Positions 16,819-25,633 of a stretch of 64,000 nucleotides of DNA are shown here, in pieces. The stretch lies in NCBI GenBank assembly GCA_904419285.1, contig CAJFQZ010000007.1, positions 62,001 to 126,000 on the forward strand, in the 5' to 3' direction. The position numbers were made by a program, and so were the translations under genes. The DNA is from Lachnospiraceae bacterium UBA1818 (lineage in GTDB: Bacteria; Bacillota; Clostridia; Lachnospirales; Lachnospiraceae). The notes beneath the pieces are model-generated. The model was not told the DNA's origin, made no database searches, and saw only the letters and a program-made list of their open reading frames with translations. Position 1 is the first letter of the stretch, and every line of letters starts with the position of its first letter.

Positions 16819-17385
16819 ATGCGGGTAGGTATGGGATATGATGTTCACAGACTGACAGAAGGAAGAAAACTGATACTGGGCGGGGTTGAGATACCGTATG
16901 AAAAAGGACTGCTTGGACATTCCGATGCGGATGTCCTGCTCCATGCAGTCATGGACGCTCTTCTTGGAGCGGCAGCACTGGGGGATATAGGAAAACATTT
17001 TCCTGATACAGATCCGCAGTATAAAGGAATCTCCAGTATCCGGCTTCTTGAGCATGTGGGTGGACTTCTGGAGGAGCGCGGATATGTGATCGAAAATATA
17101 GACGCGACGATCATTGCACAGCGGCCGAAAATGCGTCCTTATATTGACCAGATGATACAAAATATAGCCGGGGCGCTCGGCATTGAGGAAGATCAGGTCA
17201 ATGTAAAGGCTACCACAGAAGAGGGGCTGGGATTTACCGGGTCCGGGGAAGGGATTTCATCCCAGGCAGTGTGCGCAGTTGAAAAATATATGAACTACAG
17301 CAGCTTTGATGTATCGCAGAGTGCCCCGGCATGCAGTGGCTGCTGCGCGCAGAAAGCAGAAGCCGGGAAGGAGAAAGACGAATGA
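16819..17385 (+). CDS. ispF: 2-C-methyl-D-erythritol 2,4-cyclodiphosphate synthase, with a Cys-rich tail
   Basis: An MEP-pathway enzyme that closes the cyclodiphosphate ring on the way to isoprenoids. The metal ligands Asp8 and His10 (GYDVH) and His42 (VLLHAV) are present, as is the conserved [15 protein letters not shown] loop. The family is usually about 155-160 residues; this one is 188, with a C-terminal addition that contains CSGCC and a lysine-rich end. The start at 16819 has GAGGAG 8 bases upstream; a GTG two codons earlier is too close to it. The stop overlaps the acetyltransferase start by 4 bases (ATGA), so the two are translationally coupled. Confidence 0.92.
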   Translation: MRVGMGYDVHRLTEGRKLILGGVEIPYEKGLLGHSDADVLLHAVMDALLGAAALGDIGKHFPDTDPQYKGISSIRLLEHVGGLLEERGYVIENIDATIIAQRPKMRPYIDQMIQNIAGALGIEEDQVNVKATTEEGLGFTGSGEGISSQAVCAVEKYMNYSSFDVSQSAPACSGCCAQKAEAGKEKDE

Positions 17386-18518
17386 TGCTCCGCAGACTGA
17401 AACCTGAAGAACATCCTGACACAAGACAACTGTGGGAGGAGATCTTTTGCGAGGATACGAAGGAGTTCCTGGATTACTATTATTTTATCAAAGCCCGTTC
17501 CAATGAGATTTATGTGGTCGAAGAGGATGGAAGGATCTGTTCTATGCTGCATCTGAATCCTTATGTGATGAGGATTGAAGAGGAAGAGTTCCCGTCAGAC
17601 TATATCGTGGCCGTGGCGACCAGAGAAGCGTATCGCGGCCGAGGATATATGGGAGAGCTTCTTCGGAGGACGATGAAGGAGATGTATGGACGCGGTGTTC
17701 CCTTCACCTTCCTGATGCCTGCAGCGGAAGCAATCTATACTCCCTATGATTTCAGATTTATTTATCAGCAGGAGACAGGTATGGTGGAAACTGGAGGAAG
17801 ACCGGAAGAACCGGATCCTGATGTGACCAGCATGGATGCGCACCTCTGGGATGCAGATGCCCTTTCCGCTTTTTTTACCCAGAATTTCAGCGGGCGCTGG
17901 CAGGTGTGCACGAAACGGGATGAAGAATACTTCAGGACAATGATCCTGGAACAGCAGAGTGAACGGGGCGGAGTGCGGATTCTGAAAAAGGGGGAACGAA
18001 TGATCGGAACCTTCGCATATGCGGAAGAGGATGGGCTGGAGATACGTGAACCGCTGATCCTTCCGGGCTGCGAAGAGGTGTTTGAGAGCGCGGTACGCCG
18101 TCTGGCATCTTTCGGGGATGACGCGGTGAAGGTGTATGGATATTCCGGTGGAGTGCAGAGGGCGCAGCGCCCTCTGATCATGGCGAGGATCCTCTCGCTT
18201 CCTACGCTGCTCGGAGCAATGAAAGTTCCGTCGGGGCTGGCTGTGGACTGTTCCTTTGCAGTGATCGATCCGCTGATCAGGCAGAACAGCAGGATCTGGA
18301 GAGTGCAGAGTTTGTGCGGGGAAGAAAAGATCAGTGTAAGAGAGTCTGAGGATTCGGAGGGAGTGATCCCCATTGCGGAATTGACGGAACTGCTCTTCGG
18401 CGTTCGTACGGTGGAGGAGATCAGAGGGGCGGAACATGTGATCATCACTGACCATCTGGCGGAAGAACTGGAAAAGATCATTAAACTGAAGCGTGTATTT
18501 ATCAACGAAGTGGTGTGA
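17382..18518 (+). CDS. Eis-like GNAT-family N-acetyltransferase
   Basis: A 378-residue protein with the layout of Eis-type acetyltransferases: an N-terminal GNAT fold with the acetyl-CoA loop [19 protein letters not shown] (about residues 78-96), a second GNAT-like half and a C-terminal sterol-carrier-like domain. Family members acetylate amines on small molecules or peptides; the substrate here cannot be told. It starts inside the ispF stop codon and has GGAAGGAG upstream. In Bacillus the interval between ispF and cysE holds gltX, so this gene occupies that spot. The next unit has its own T-box promoter. Confidence 0.82.
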   Translation: MMLRRLKPEEHPDTRQLWEEIFCEDTKEFLDYYYFIKARSNEIYVVEEDGRICSMLHLNPYVMRIEEEEFPSDYIVAVATREAYRGRGYMGELLRRTMKEMYGRGVPFTFLMPAAEAIYTPYDFRFIYQQETGMVETGGRPEEPDPDVTSMDAHLWDADALSAFFTQNFSGRWQVCTKRDEEYFRTMILEQQSERGGVRILKKGERMIGTFAYAEEDGLEIREPLILPGCEEVFESAVRRLASFGDDAVKVYGYSGGVQRAQRPLIMARILSLPTLLGAMKVPSGLAVDCSFAVIDPLIRQNSRIWRVQSLCGEEKISVRESEDSEGVIPIAELTELLFGVRTVEEIRGAEHVIITDHLAEELEKIIKLKRVFINEVV

Positions 18519-18538
18519 ACCGTATGTGCCGAAAACAG

Positions 18539-18567
18539 TTGACAAAACAGGGAAAGTCTCATAATAT
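18539..18567 (+). promoter_or_regulatory. Promoter of the Cys T-box operon
   Basis: Consensus TTGACA and TAATAT are spaced 17 bases apart. The leader to cysE is about 310 bases and holds the T-box. Confidence 0.85.
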
Positions 18568-18579
18568 AAATTATGTTCA

Positions 18580-18825
18580 GAAATTGATAGGAAAAGGCTG
18601 TGAACGGAAAAGTAGCTGATCGAATGCTCACAGAGAGGGAACGCCGCCGGCTGTAAGCGTTCCTGTGCGGAAGATCCGTGAAGTGCGTCCGGGAGCTGAT
18701 CCTGTGAAGAAAGTAGCAGGATACGTCAGACATACGTTACATGTTCATGAGTGAAAGAAGAGATTCTTTTATTAGAGTGGAACCGCGGAAATAACTTCGT
18801 CTCTAACAGGAGGCGGAGTTTTTTG
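18580..18825 (+). promoter_or_regulatory. T-box riboswitch, likely cysteine-specific
   Basis: The hallmark AGAGTGGAACCGCGG lies at 18774-18788, just ahead of a terminator. A long stem I region with the GAACGGAAAAGTAG start precedes it. The likely specifier is TGC (Cys) at 18684, following GTGAAG; this fits the downstream genes for serine acetyltransferase and cysteinyl-tRNA synthetase. Uncharged tRNA-Cys would stabilise the antiterminator and let the operon be read. A second TGC at 18666 is less well placed. Confidence 0.88.
18794..18825 (+). terminator. Regulated terminator of the Cys T-box
   Basis: A 10-bp stem ACTTCGTCTC with GAGGCGGAGT, followed by six T. It overlaps the region that the T-box antiterminator would use. 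Confidence 0.85.
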
Positions 18826-18887
18826 TTCTTCAGAACAAGTTTCCACGGGGCTGTTCTGTGTTATATTTCATCAAAGGAGATGAATCA

Positions 18888-19574
18888 ATGGGCATCATTT
18901 CTTACATCAGAGAAGAAATACAGGTTATACGGGAGCGTGATCCCGCGATCAAGTCGAATATGGAGGTGCTGCTTTATCCCAGCTTTAAGGTGATCCTTCA
19001 CTACCGTGTGGCGCATAAGCTGTATCTGAAGAAGCACTATTTCCTTGCCAGGTGGGTCTCTCAGCGGGCAGTCAGAAAGACCGGGATCGAGATCCATCCG
19101 GGAGCAACGATCGGAAGGGGGCTTTTCATAGATCACGGCAGCGGTGTTATCATAGGCGAGACGACTGTGATCGGGGACAATGTCACGCTGTATCAGGGGG
19201 TGACTCTCGGCGGAACAGGAAAGGAGCAGGGGAAAAGGCATCCCACACTCGGCGATAACGTTATGGTGAGTGCAGGCGCAAAGATCCTTGGCTCATTTAC
19301 CATAGGGGAGAATTCCAAGATCGGAGCAGGATCTGTCGTTCTCGAGGAAGTCCCTCCCAACTGTACGGTGGTGGGAGTGCCCGGCAGGATCGTGCGCAGG
19401 GAGAATCAGAAAGTTCCGCGAAGCGATATGGACCAGATCCATCTTCCTGATCCTGTGCTAAACGATATCCGCAGCCTGCAGGAGGAGAACCGCCGGCTGC
19501 ATGAAGAGCTCAAGGGGCTGATCAAACATATGAAATGTATGGAAAAAGGAGAAAAATGCAATGAAAATCTATAA
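18888..19574 (+). CDS. cysE: Serine O-acetyltransferase
   Basis: Makes O-acetylserine from serine and acetyl-CoA, the substrate of CysK at 1.1 kb. The 228-residue protein has an N-terminal helical part, then a left-handed beta-helix of hexapeptide repeats from about residue 65, with the active-site stretch [12 protein letters not shown] and a [16 protein letters not shown] loop. The start has AAAGGAG upstream. It is the first gene after the Cys T-box and overlaps cysS by 14 bases, so serine acetylation and cysteine charging share one control. Confidence 0.93.
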   Translation: MGIISYIREEIQVIRERDPAIKSNMEVLLYPSFKVILHYRVAHKLYLKKHYFLARWVSQRAVRKTGIEIHPGATIGRGLFIDHGSGVIIGETTVIGDNVTLYQGVTLGGTGKEQGKRHPTLGDNVMVSAGAKILGSFTIGENSKIGAGSVVLEEVPPNCTVVGVPGRIVRRENQKVPRSDMDQIHLPDPVLNDIRSLQEENRRLHEELKGLIKHMKCMEKGEKCNENL

Positions 19575-20967
19575 TACAATGTCAAAGAGAAAAGAAGAGT
19601 TTGTTCCTCTGGAAGAAGGAAAAGTAAAAATGTATGTGTGCGGTCCGACTGTGTATAATTTTATCCACATTGGAAATGCCCGTCCGATGATCGTATTCGA
19701 TACAGTGAGAAGATATTTTGAGTACAAAGGCTATGATGTGAACTTTGTATCCAATTTTACCGACGTGGACGATAAGATCATCAAAAAAGCAAATGAGGAA
19801 GGCGTTACAGCGGAAGAGATCTCAAAACGATATATCGCGGAGTGCAAAAAGGATATGGAAGGGATGAACATTGAGCCTGCCACAAAAAATCCGCTTGCCA
19901 CAGAGGAGATCGGCGGCATGATCGAGATGATCCGCACTCTGATCGAGAAAGGATACGCCTATGAGAAAAACGGCACAGTCTACTTCAGGACCCGAAAATT
20001 CAAAGATTATGGAAAGCTTTCCCACAAAAATCTGGATGACCTTCAGTCGGGAGGACGCACCCTCCTTGTGACGGGAGAGGATGAGAAAGAGGATCCCCTC
20101 GATTTCGTCCTGTGGAAGCCGAAGAAGGAAGGCGAGCCTGCATGGCAGTCGCCCTGGGGTGAAGGGCGTCCGGGATGGCACATTGAATGCTCGGAGATGT
20201 CAAAAAAATATCTGGGAGAACAGATCGATATCCATGCCGGAGGGGAAGACCTTATCTTCCCGCATCATGAAAACGAGATCGCTCAGAGTGAGGCGGCAAA
20301 CGGCAAGGAGTTTGCAAAATACTGGATGCATAACGGTTTCCTCAATATTGACAACCGCAAAATGTCGAAATCGCTCGGCAACTTCTTTACCGTGCGGGAG
20401 ATCAGCGAGAAATACGATCTTCAGGTGCTCAGATTCTTTATGCTGAGCGCACATTACAGGAGCCCTCTGAACTTCAGCGCTGAGCTGATGGAGTCGGCGC
20501 GCAGCGGCCTGAACAGGATCGTGACCGCGGCTGAAAATCTGAAGTTCCTCATCGGAAATGCATCCGCTGAGAAGATGACAGAGGAAGAAAAGGAGAAGTT
20601 TGAAAAATCAAAAGAATATGTGGACAGCTTTGAGAAGGCGATGGATGACGACTTCAATACTGCCGATGCGATCGCGGCTGTCTTTGAGCTGGTGAAATAT
20701 ATCAATACGACCGCTGACGGGGAGAGTTCAGGGGAATATCTTGAGAGCCTGCTGAAACGGCTGGTAAGCCTTACAGATGTGCTCGGGATCATTGTAGAGA
20801 AAGAAGACGAGATCCTTGATGCGGACATCGAGGCACTGATCGCCGAGCGGCAGGCAGCGAGAAAAGAAAAGAATTTTGCAAGAGCGGACCAGATCAGAGA
20901 TGAACTTCTTGCAAAGGGGATCATCCTTGAAGATACACGAGAAGGAGTAAAATGGAAAAGAGCATAG
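19561..20967 (+). CDS. cysS: Cysteinyl-tRNA synthetase
   Basis: A class I aminoacyl-tRNA synthetase, 468 residues, the normal length. The zinc-binding Cys27 lies in MYVCGPTVY, the HIGH motif appears as HIGN (36-39) and KMSKS is exact as KMSKSLGN. The zinc site also includes IECSEM and [10 protein letters not shown]. The start overlaps the end of cysE by 14 bases and has AAAGGAG upstream. Its end overlaps mrnC by 16 bases, which makes a tightly coupled operon. Confidence 0.96.
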   Translation: MKIYNTMSKRKEEFVPLEEGKVKMYVCGPTVYNFIHIGNARPMIVFDTVRRYFEYKGYDVNFVSNFTDVDDKIIKKANEEGVTAEEISKRYIAECKKDMEGMNIEPATKNPLATEEIGGMIEMIRTLIEKGYAYEKNGTVYFRTRKFKDYGKLSHKNLDDLQSGGRTLLVTGEDEKEDPLDFVLWKPKKEGEPAWQSPWGEGRPGWHIECSEMSKKYLGEQIDIHAGGEDLIFPHHENEIAQSEAANGKEFAKYWMHNGFLNIDNRKMSKSLGNFFTVREISEKYDLQVLRFFMLSAHYRSPLNFSAELMESARSGLNRIVTAAENLKFLIGNASAEKMTEEEKEKFEKSKEYVDSFEKAMDDDFNTADAIAAVFELVKYINTTADGESSGEYLESLLKRLVSLTDVLGIIVEKEDEILDADIEALIAERQAARKEKNFARADQIRDELLAKGIILEDTREGVKWKRA

Positions 20968-21422
20968 AGTTCGGGTTTGAACATTATATTCACATGATCC
21001 CGGGCGTCCGGGAGATCGATGCAAAGAACTGTTCTCCGCTTGTACTTGCCTATATCGGGGACTGTGTCTTTGATCTGATCATCAAGACGATGGTCGTCGG
21101 AAGAGGGAACAGGCCGGTCCACAGGCTGCACGAGGAGACAAGCCGTTATGTGCAGGCGTCTGCGCAGTCGTTTATGATGAGATCGATGCAGGAGCATCTG
21201 ACAGAAGAGGAGCATGCCATATACCGCCGGGGGAGAAACTCCCGCACAGTATCGCCGGCAAAAAATCAGTCGATCACAGATTACAGGCGGGCGACCGGAT
21301 TCGAAGCCCTGATCGGATATCTCTATCTGCAGGGGGAATATCAAAGGCTTGCGGAACTTGTCACAGTTGGGCTGGAAAGCATGGAAGATGAAGAAAAAAG
21401 CCGGGAGGCTGATAAGGAGTAG
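20952..21422 (+). CDS. mrnC: Mini-ribonuclease III
   Basis: A 156-residue RNase III catalytic domain without the double-stranded RNA-binding domain, as in Bacillus MrnC, which trims the ends of 23S rRNA. The metal-binding signature appears as [11 protein letters not shown] near residue 31, and the second acidic site as [11 protein letters not shown] near residue 117. GAAGGAG inside the end of cysS serves as ribosome site. It lies in the conserved order cysS-mrnC-rlmB. Confidence 0.92.
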   Translation: MEKSIEFGFEHYIHMIPGVREIDAKNCSPLVLAYIGDCVFDLIIKTMVVGRGNRPVHRLHEETSRYVQASAQSFMMRSMQEHLTEEEHAIYRRGRNSRTVSPAKNQSITDYRRATGFEALIGYLYLQGEYQRLAELVTVGLESMEDEEKSREADKE

Positions 21423-21425
21423 AAA

Positions 21426-22199
21426 ATGCAGGAAAAAAGAACACAGTTGCAGGAGAAGGAACACACACTGGTGATCGAAGGAAGGAATGCTGTCCTTGAA
21501 GCCTTCCGTTCGGGAAGGACTATTGACAAGCTGTTTGTCTTAGACGGATGCCAGGACGGACCGGTGCGCACGATCATAAGAGAAGCAAAAAAGCACGGTG
21601 CGATCATAAGCTTTGTGAGCAGAGAAAGGCTGAACCAGTTATCCGGTACGGGAAAGCATCAGGGGGTCATTGCTTACGCCGCAGCTTATGAATACAGTGA
21701 AGTGGAAGATATGCTGAAACTGGCTGAGGAAAGAGGAGAAGATCCCTTCCTTATCCTGCTGGACAATATTGAGGACCCGCACAATCTCGGCGCCATTATC
21801 CGGACTGCCAATCTGGCCGGCGCACATGGCGTTATCATTCCGAAGCGCAGAGCAGTGGGCCTTACGGCAACCGTGGCGAAGACTTCCGCCGGAGCGCTGA
21901 ACTACACTCCGGTGGCAAAGGTGACAAACCTTGTAAAAACCATGGAGGAACTCAAAGAGAGGGGACTGTGGTTTGTCTGTGCGGACATGGACGGCGAGCA
22001 GATGTACGATCTGAACCTTACCGGGCCGATCGGTCTAGTCGTGGGAAGCGAAGGAGAAGGAGTGGGGCGCCTGGTGAAGGAAAACTGCGATTTTGTCGCC
22101 CGGGTCCCCATGCGCGGACAGATCAGTTCGCTGAATGCTTCCGTGGCGGCAGGCGTGCTCGCTTATGAGATTGTCAGACAGAGGATTTCCCGCGGATGA
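21426..22199 (+). CDS. rlmB: 23S rRNA/tRNA 2'-O-methyltransferase, TrmH/RlmB type
   Basis: A SPOUT-class methyltransferase (257 residues). An N-terminal L30e-like substrate-binding domain (about 15-90) leads into the knotted SAM-binding domain with LDNIEDPHNLGAIIRTA, then GLVVGSEGEGVGRL and SLNASVAAGVLAYE, which are motifs 1-3 of the TrmH family. The usual target is a ribose in 23S rRNA. It follows mrnC by 3 bases, as in Bacillus (yacO), and the sigma factor gene follows; the yacP gene that sits between them in Bacillus is absent. Confidence 0.9.
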   Translation: MQEKRTQLQEKEHTLVIEGRNAVLEAFRSGRTIDKLFVLDGCQDGPVRTIIREAKKHGAIISFVSRERLNQLSGTGKHQGVIAYAAAYEYSEVEDMLKLAEERGEDPFLILLDNIEDPHNLGAIIRTANLAGAHGVIIPKRRAVGLTATVAKTSAGALNYTPVAKVTNLVKTMEELKERGLWFVCADMDGEQMYDLNLTGPIGLVVGSEGEGVGRLVKENCDFVARVPMRGQISSLNASVAAGVLAYEIVRQRISRG

Positions 22200-22246
22200 G
22201 CCTGTCCGCGGCATATCTCCCGGGCCGGGGAGGAGAAGGTGGATGT

Positions 22247-22867
22247 ATGGGAAAATATGACAGAATGACAGACGAGCAGCTGATCGCGGAACTGAGGGCG
22301 GGAAACAGTGAGATCATGGATTATATCATGGTGAAATATAAATCTATGGTGCGGAAAAAGGCACGTGCCATGTTCCTGCTCGGAGGAGAAAATGAGGATC
22401 TGATTCAGGAGGGGATGATCGGGCTGATCAAAGCGGTGCGGGACTATGATCCCGGACAGGGAACGTCCTTCGCAAGCTTTGCCGAACTGTGCGTCTCCCG
22501 ACAGATGTATTCGGCGATCGAAGCGTCCAAACGAAAGAAACATCTGCCCCTGAATTCCTATATTTCACTGTATGAGGAAGGAGAGTCTGAGGGGGATGGG
22601 AAGCGTATCCCGCTGATCGATACGATCGAACCACAGCAGGAAAACGATCCCGAGGCACTTTATTTCAGCAGGGAGTACACAGAGGCTTTTGTAGATCGGC
22701 TCAGAGGGACTCTGAGCCCTCTGGAAGATCATGTTCTGTATCTCCATCTGATGGGAACAGATTACCGCACGATCGCAGAACTGCTGGATAAGAGTCCGAA
22801 ATCGATAGATAACGCGCTGCAGCGCATCCGGGGCAAGGCTGAGAAGATGCTGCACCGGACAGAATAG
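22247..22867 (+). CDS. sigH: RNA polymerase sigma factor SigH (early sporulation)
   Basis: A 206-residue sigma-70 family protein of the SigH type. Region 2 contains ENEDLIQEGMIGLIKAVRDY and FASFAELCVSRQMYSAI; region 4 contains LSPLEDHVLYLHLMGTDYRTIA and a helix-turn-helix at KSPKSIDNALQRIRGKAEK. In Bacillus SigH drives the switch to sporulation and competence. The start at 22247 has GGAGGAGAAGG upstream, whereas the ATG at 22196 has none. Its place after cysE-cysS-mrnC-rlmB matches the Bacillus order and supports the name. Confidence 0.92.
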   Translation: MGKYDRMTDEQLIAELRAGNSEIMDYIMVKYKSMVRKKARAMFLLGGENEDLIQEGMIGLIKAVRDYDPGQGTSFASFAELCVSRQMYSAIEASKRKKHLPLNSYISLYEEGESEGDGKRIPLIDTIEPQQENDPEALYFSREYTEAFVDRLRGTLSPLEDHVLYLHLMGTDYRTIAELLDKSPKSIDNALQRIRGKAEKMLHRTE

Positions 22868-22900
22868 CAAACAAAAGGTGTTAGGTAGGAGATATACATT

Positions 22901-23749
22901 ATGAAGAAGACAAGTAATATGCTTATGGCGATCCTGGTATTTGCTCTGACGATCTTTGTTTTTAACGGTACGAGCATCCTGCTTTCCTATGTCTCTGTTT
23001 TTTTCGGAGTCCTGCTCCGAGGTGAGAGCGGAGTATCGGATACTTATTATTATCTGCTGGGCCATCAGAATCTTTATTCCTTTCTGATCTATTTTACCGC
23101 GTTCGTTCTGTTTGCCCTGTGGTACTATTTTGCCGTGATCCAGCCGAGAGGGCTGAAGCCGTTCCTGAAGGCCCGGACTGAGGGGCTCAGCCCGGCATGC
23201 TTCGGATGGATCCTGCTGCTCGCATTTGCAGTGCAGCATCTGACGTCTCTGGTCTTTACGCTGATCGACATGTTCTCACCGGCGGCGGTCGAAAATTATT
23301 CTCAGATGGTGGAGACTTCCGGCCTGACGGAATACTCTTTTGTATGGTTCCTGAGTACGCTGATCCTTCCGCCGTTGACAGAAGAGATCATTTTCCGGGG
23401 GCTGCTCCTTGGATATCTGAAAAAGACGGGAATCCCGTTTCTGGCTGCGAATCTGATCCAGGCTGTGTGTTTCGGCATTTATCATCAGAATTTGGCGCAG
23501 GGGATCTACACGGCGCTTCTTGGATTCCTGCTCGGATATCTGGCTCAGAGATACGGGACATTGATCGCACCGATGTTCCTGCACTTCCTCTATAACCTGT
23601 TCGGGACAGTACTGGTGGATCTGGAAAACGCATTTCTCCCCGCTGCGGGACAGGGGCTTCTCGTCCTGCAGAGCATTCCGCTGGCAGTTCTGGCGATCGT
23701 GATGATCCAGCTGCGCATCGGGGAGAAGAAGAAGGAGGAAACAGCATGA
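22901..23749 (+). CDS. CPBP-family intramembrane glutamic protease
   Basis: A 282-residue polytopic membrane protein with about eight hydrophobic segments. The active-site motifs of the CPBP (CAAX protease/Rce1-like) family are visible: motif 1 [10 protein letters not shown] near residue 160, motif 2 FGIYHQN near 190, and motif 3 [10 protein letters not shown] near 227. Family members process lipoproteins, bacteriocin-like peptides or regulators; the substrate is unknown. GGAG precedes the start. It overlaps dtd by 4 bases. Confidence 0.85.
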   Translation: MKKTSNMLMAILVFALTIFVFNGTSILLSYVSVFFGVLLRGESGVSDTYYYLLGHQNLYSFLIYFTAFVLFALWYYFAVIQPRGLKPFLKARTEGLSPACFGWILLLAFAVQHLTSLVFTLIDMFSPAAVENYSQMVETSGLTEYSFVWFLSTLILPPLTEEIIFRGLLLGYLKKTGIPFLAANLIQAVCFGIYHQNLAQGIYTALLGFLLGYLAQRYGTLIAPMFLHFLYNLFGTVLVDLENAFLPAAGQGLLVLQSIPLAVLAIVMIQLRIGEKKKEETA

Positions 23750-24192
23750 GATTTGTGATTCAAAGAGTAAAAAAAGCTTCCGTTTCCATCGGAGGCGAGA
23801 CTGTGGGAGAGATCGGAAAAGGATATCTGGTCCTGATCGGTGTTTCGGAGGATGATACGGAAGCAGCGGCGGATAAGATGATCCGCAAAATGATCGGTCT
23901 GAGGATCTTTGAGGATGAAGCCGGAAAAACGAACCTTTCGCTGGCTGATGTGGACGGAAGCCTGCTTCTTGTATCCCAGTTCACACTCTATGCAAACTGC
24001 AGAAAAGGAAACCGCCCCAGCTTTATCGAGGCGGGAAAGCCGGAGAAGGCTGAGGCTCTGTATGAATATATCATCCGGGAATGTAAAAAGTCTGTACCGG
24101 AGGTACAGACTGGAAGGTTCGGAGCGGAAATGGAAGTATCGCTCGTCAATGACGGACCGTTCACCATTCTGCTCGATTCTGAAAAATTGTAA
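23746..24192 (+). CDS. dtd: D-aminoacyl-tRNA deacylase
   Basis: Removes D-amino acids (and glycine) mischarged on tRNA. The 148-residue length is normal. The catalytic motif SQFTLYA (about residues 77-83) and the cross-subunit Gly-cis-Pro loop, here NDGPFT, are both present; the latter is usually NGPVT-like. It starts within the end of the CPBP gene. A tRNA-Thr gene on the other strand ends 8 bases beyond its stop. Confidence 0.92.
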   Translation: MRFVIQRVKKASVSIGGETVGEIGKGYLVLIGVSEDDTEAAADKMIRKMIGLRIFEDEAGKTNLSLADVDGSLLLVSQFTLYANCRKGNRPSFIEAGKPEKAEALYEYIIRECKKSVPEVQTGRFGAEMEVSLVNDGPFTILLDSEKL

Positions 24193-24200
24193 AAAAAAGA

Positions 24201-24273
24201 AGCTGTCTAGGGGACTTGAACCCCCGACCTCCGCCTTACCAAGGCGACGCGCTACCGACTGCGCCAAGACAGC
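24201..24273 (-). tRNA. tRNA-Thr (GGU)
   Basis: A 73-base cloverleaf on the minus strand: acceptor GCTGTCT pairs with AGACAGC, anticodon loop TTGGTAA gives anticodon GGT, and the T arm has GGGGGTTCAAGTCCCCT. CCA is not encoded. A run of eight T directly follows the 3' end and probably stops transcription. Confidence 0.93.
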
Positions 24274-24303
24274 TTATGCATATGGTTTTCATACGCAATG
24301 ACT

Positions 24304-24332
24304 AATATACACCAACCATTTTGAATTGTCAA
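24304..24332 (-). promoter_or_regulatory. Promoter of tRNA-Thr
   Basis: On the minus strand, consensus TTGACA and TATATT are spaced 17 bases apart, about 31 bases before the tRNA. Confidence 0.85.
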
Positions 24333-24440
24333 GAGAAATATGCTACGATTCCGGACATTTGAATCCGTCGGAGGAAAGGTATGCTATACTGGATAAATAC
24401 AGTGGTGAACTTTGGGGCCGGGGACGGAAAGGAAGCGCGT

Positions 24441-24788
24441 ATGATAATTGACAAAAACGAATTGAAGAACCTTAGGGATGAGCTTGAGAGGCTCACTGAC
24501 TTTATCAGAAAGATGGATGAAAAAGATCTGCCCTATTTTTATCACTGCTTCGATACGATGAAAAATAATATTGATCTTTTTCTCCGCGTGGGAGGAGATG
24601 ATATCAGAGGTCTTTTCCCTGTGCTGGAGAGGGACTGGAAGGCGTCCCATACTGCATTTCTCGGAGTGCAGGAGTATGACCTCCGGGAGATCGATCCGGA
24701 GATCGATCCGAGGCTCTGCTTCTATTTCGCCCGTCTTGTCTCTGAGGTAGGAAAGTATTTTGAACGTAAACAGGAATTCTATTCCTGA
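24441..24788 (+). CDS. Unknown small protein, mostly helical
   Basis: No family recognised. The 115-residue product is soluble and rich in charged residues, with an N-terminal amphipathic helix (NELKNLRDELERLTDFIRKM) and an aromatic-rich middle (DLPYFYHCFDTM). The start at 24441 has GGAAAGGAAG upstream; the reading from 24381 adds 20 residues without a ribosome site. It precedes a Nudix gene by 32 bases and may share its transcript. Confidence 0.7.
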   Translation: MIIDKNELKNLRDELERLTDFIRKMDEKDLPYFYHCFDTMKNNIDLFLRVGGDDIRGLFPVLERDWKASHTAFLGVQEYDLREIDPEIDPRLCFYFARLVSEVGKYFERKQEFYS

Positions 24789-24820
24789 CAGTTCACCGGA
24801 AGAAAAGGAGGAAGAGCACA

Positions 24821-25549
24821 ATGCCGTCATTTTTAAAAGATGTGTCAGCTTTTTATGGAACCGGGGAGAAAAATGCTGCCGGACAGACTCTTGAAGATTT
24901 TCTTGCATCCTATGATCCTCATAAATATAAAACGCCGAGTTGTACAACGGATGCGGTCGTATTCTCATACAGAGAAAGCCGCCGGGATTTCTCCGGCCTG
25001 AAGCTCCTCCTGGTCAGGAGAAGCAACCATCCCAGCATCGGTTTCTGGGCGCTCCCCGGAGGTTTTGTCGATCTGAGGGAAAATCTGGAAGACGCTGTGC
25101 GGAGGGAACTGGAGGAAGAGACTGGTGTCGGCTGCCTTCCGGTGGAACAGTTTGCCTGTTACGGGGATTATGACAGGGATCCGAGGACCAGGGTCATCAC
25201 AACCGCATATATGGCTCTGGTGGACGAAGAAAGCGTTTCTGTGAGAGCCGGGGATGATGCGGCGGATGCCGCCTGGTTCTGCCTGAGCGTACACAAAAGC
25301 GGACGGTCTGACAGTACAGGAGACTGGGAGACCGAGGAATTTGTCCTGGAGCTGGATAATGAAGAAAAACAGCTGCATACCAGAGCCGTGGTTGAGAGAA
25401 GGGTGAGGGAAGGTCTTGTCCGGGAACAGAAATTCACAGTGAAAGACCGCGGGATGACAGCTGTGGACCATGCGGCGATCATCGTGCAGGCATATCTGAT
25501 CCTTGAGGAAAGGATGAAGAGAAGCCGGACAGACGGGGAACGGCTGTGA
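24821..25549 (+). CDS. Nudix hydrolase
   Basis: A 242-residue protein with a complete Nudix box, starting at GFVDLRENLEDAV and continuing RELEEETGV (about residues 87-109), which binds the metal and cleaves a nucleoside diphosphate linked to another group. The fold is preceded by an N-terminal 45-residue extension and followed by a C-terminal helix region about 60 residues long. This layout recalls NrtR/ADP-ribose pyrophosphatase-like proteins, but no DNA-binding motif is obvious. The natural substrate cannot be assigned. AAGGAGG precedes the start. Confidence 0.85.
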   Translation: MPSFLKDVSAFYGTGEKNAAGQTLEDFLASYDPHKYKTPSCTTDAVVFSYRESRRDFSGLKLLLVRRSNHPSIGFWALPGGFVDLRENLEDAVRRELEEETGVGCLPVEQFACYGDYDRDPRTRVITTAYMALVDEESVSVRAGDDAADAAWFCLSVHKSGRSDSTGDWETEEFVLELDNEEKQLHTRAVVERRVREGLVREQKFTVKDRGMTAVDHAAIIVQAYLILEERMKRSRTDGERL

Positions 25550-25568
25550 AAGATTGGAAATACCGCCC

Positions 25569-25597
25569 TTGTGAAGGAAAACATTTTATGATAAGAT
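25569..25597 (+). promoter_or_regulatory. Promoter of glnS
   Basis: TTGTGA and TAAGAT are spaced 17 bases apart, about 37 bases before the glnS start. No T-box is present. Confidence 0.5.
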
Positions 25598-25633
25598 AAG
25601 TGGCATGAATGCTTTATGTATGAGGAGGAAACT

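Noticed and set aside
23388-23747. Long minus-strand frames across the CPBP, dtd and dnaG regions
   Set aside because: They run antisense to clearly conserved genes, lack ribosome sites and have no recognisable motifs.
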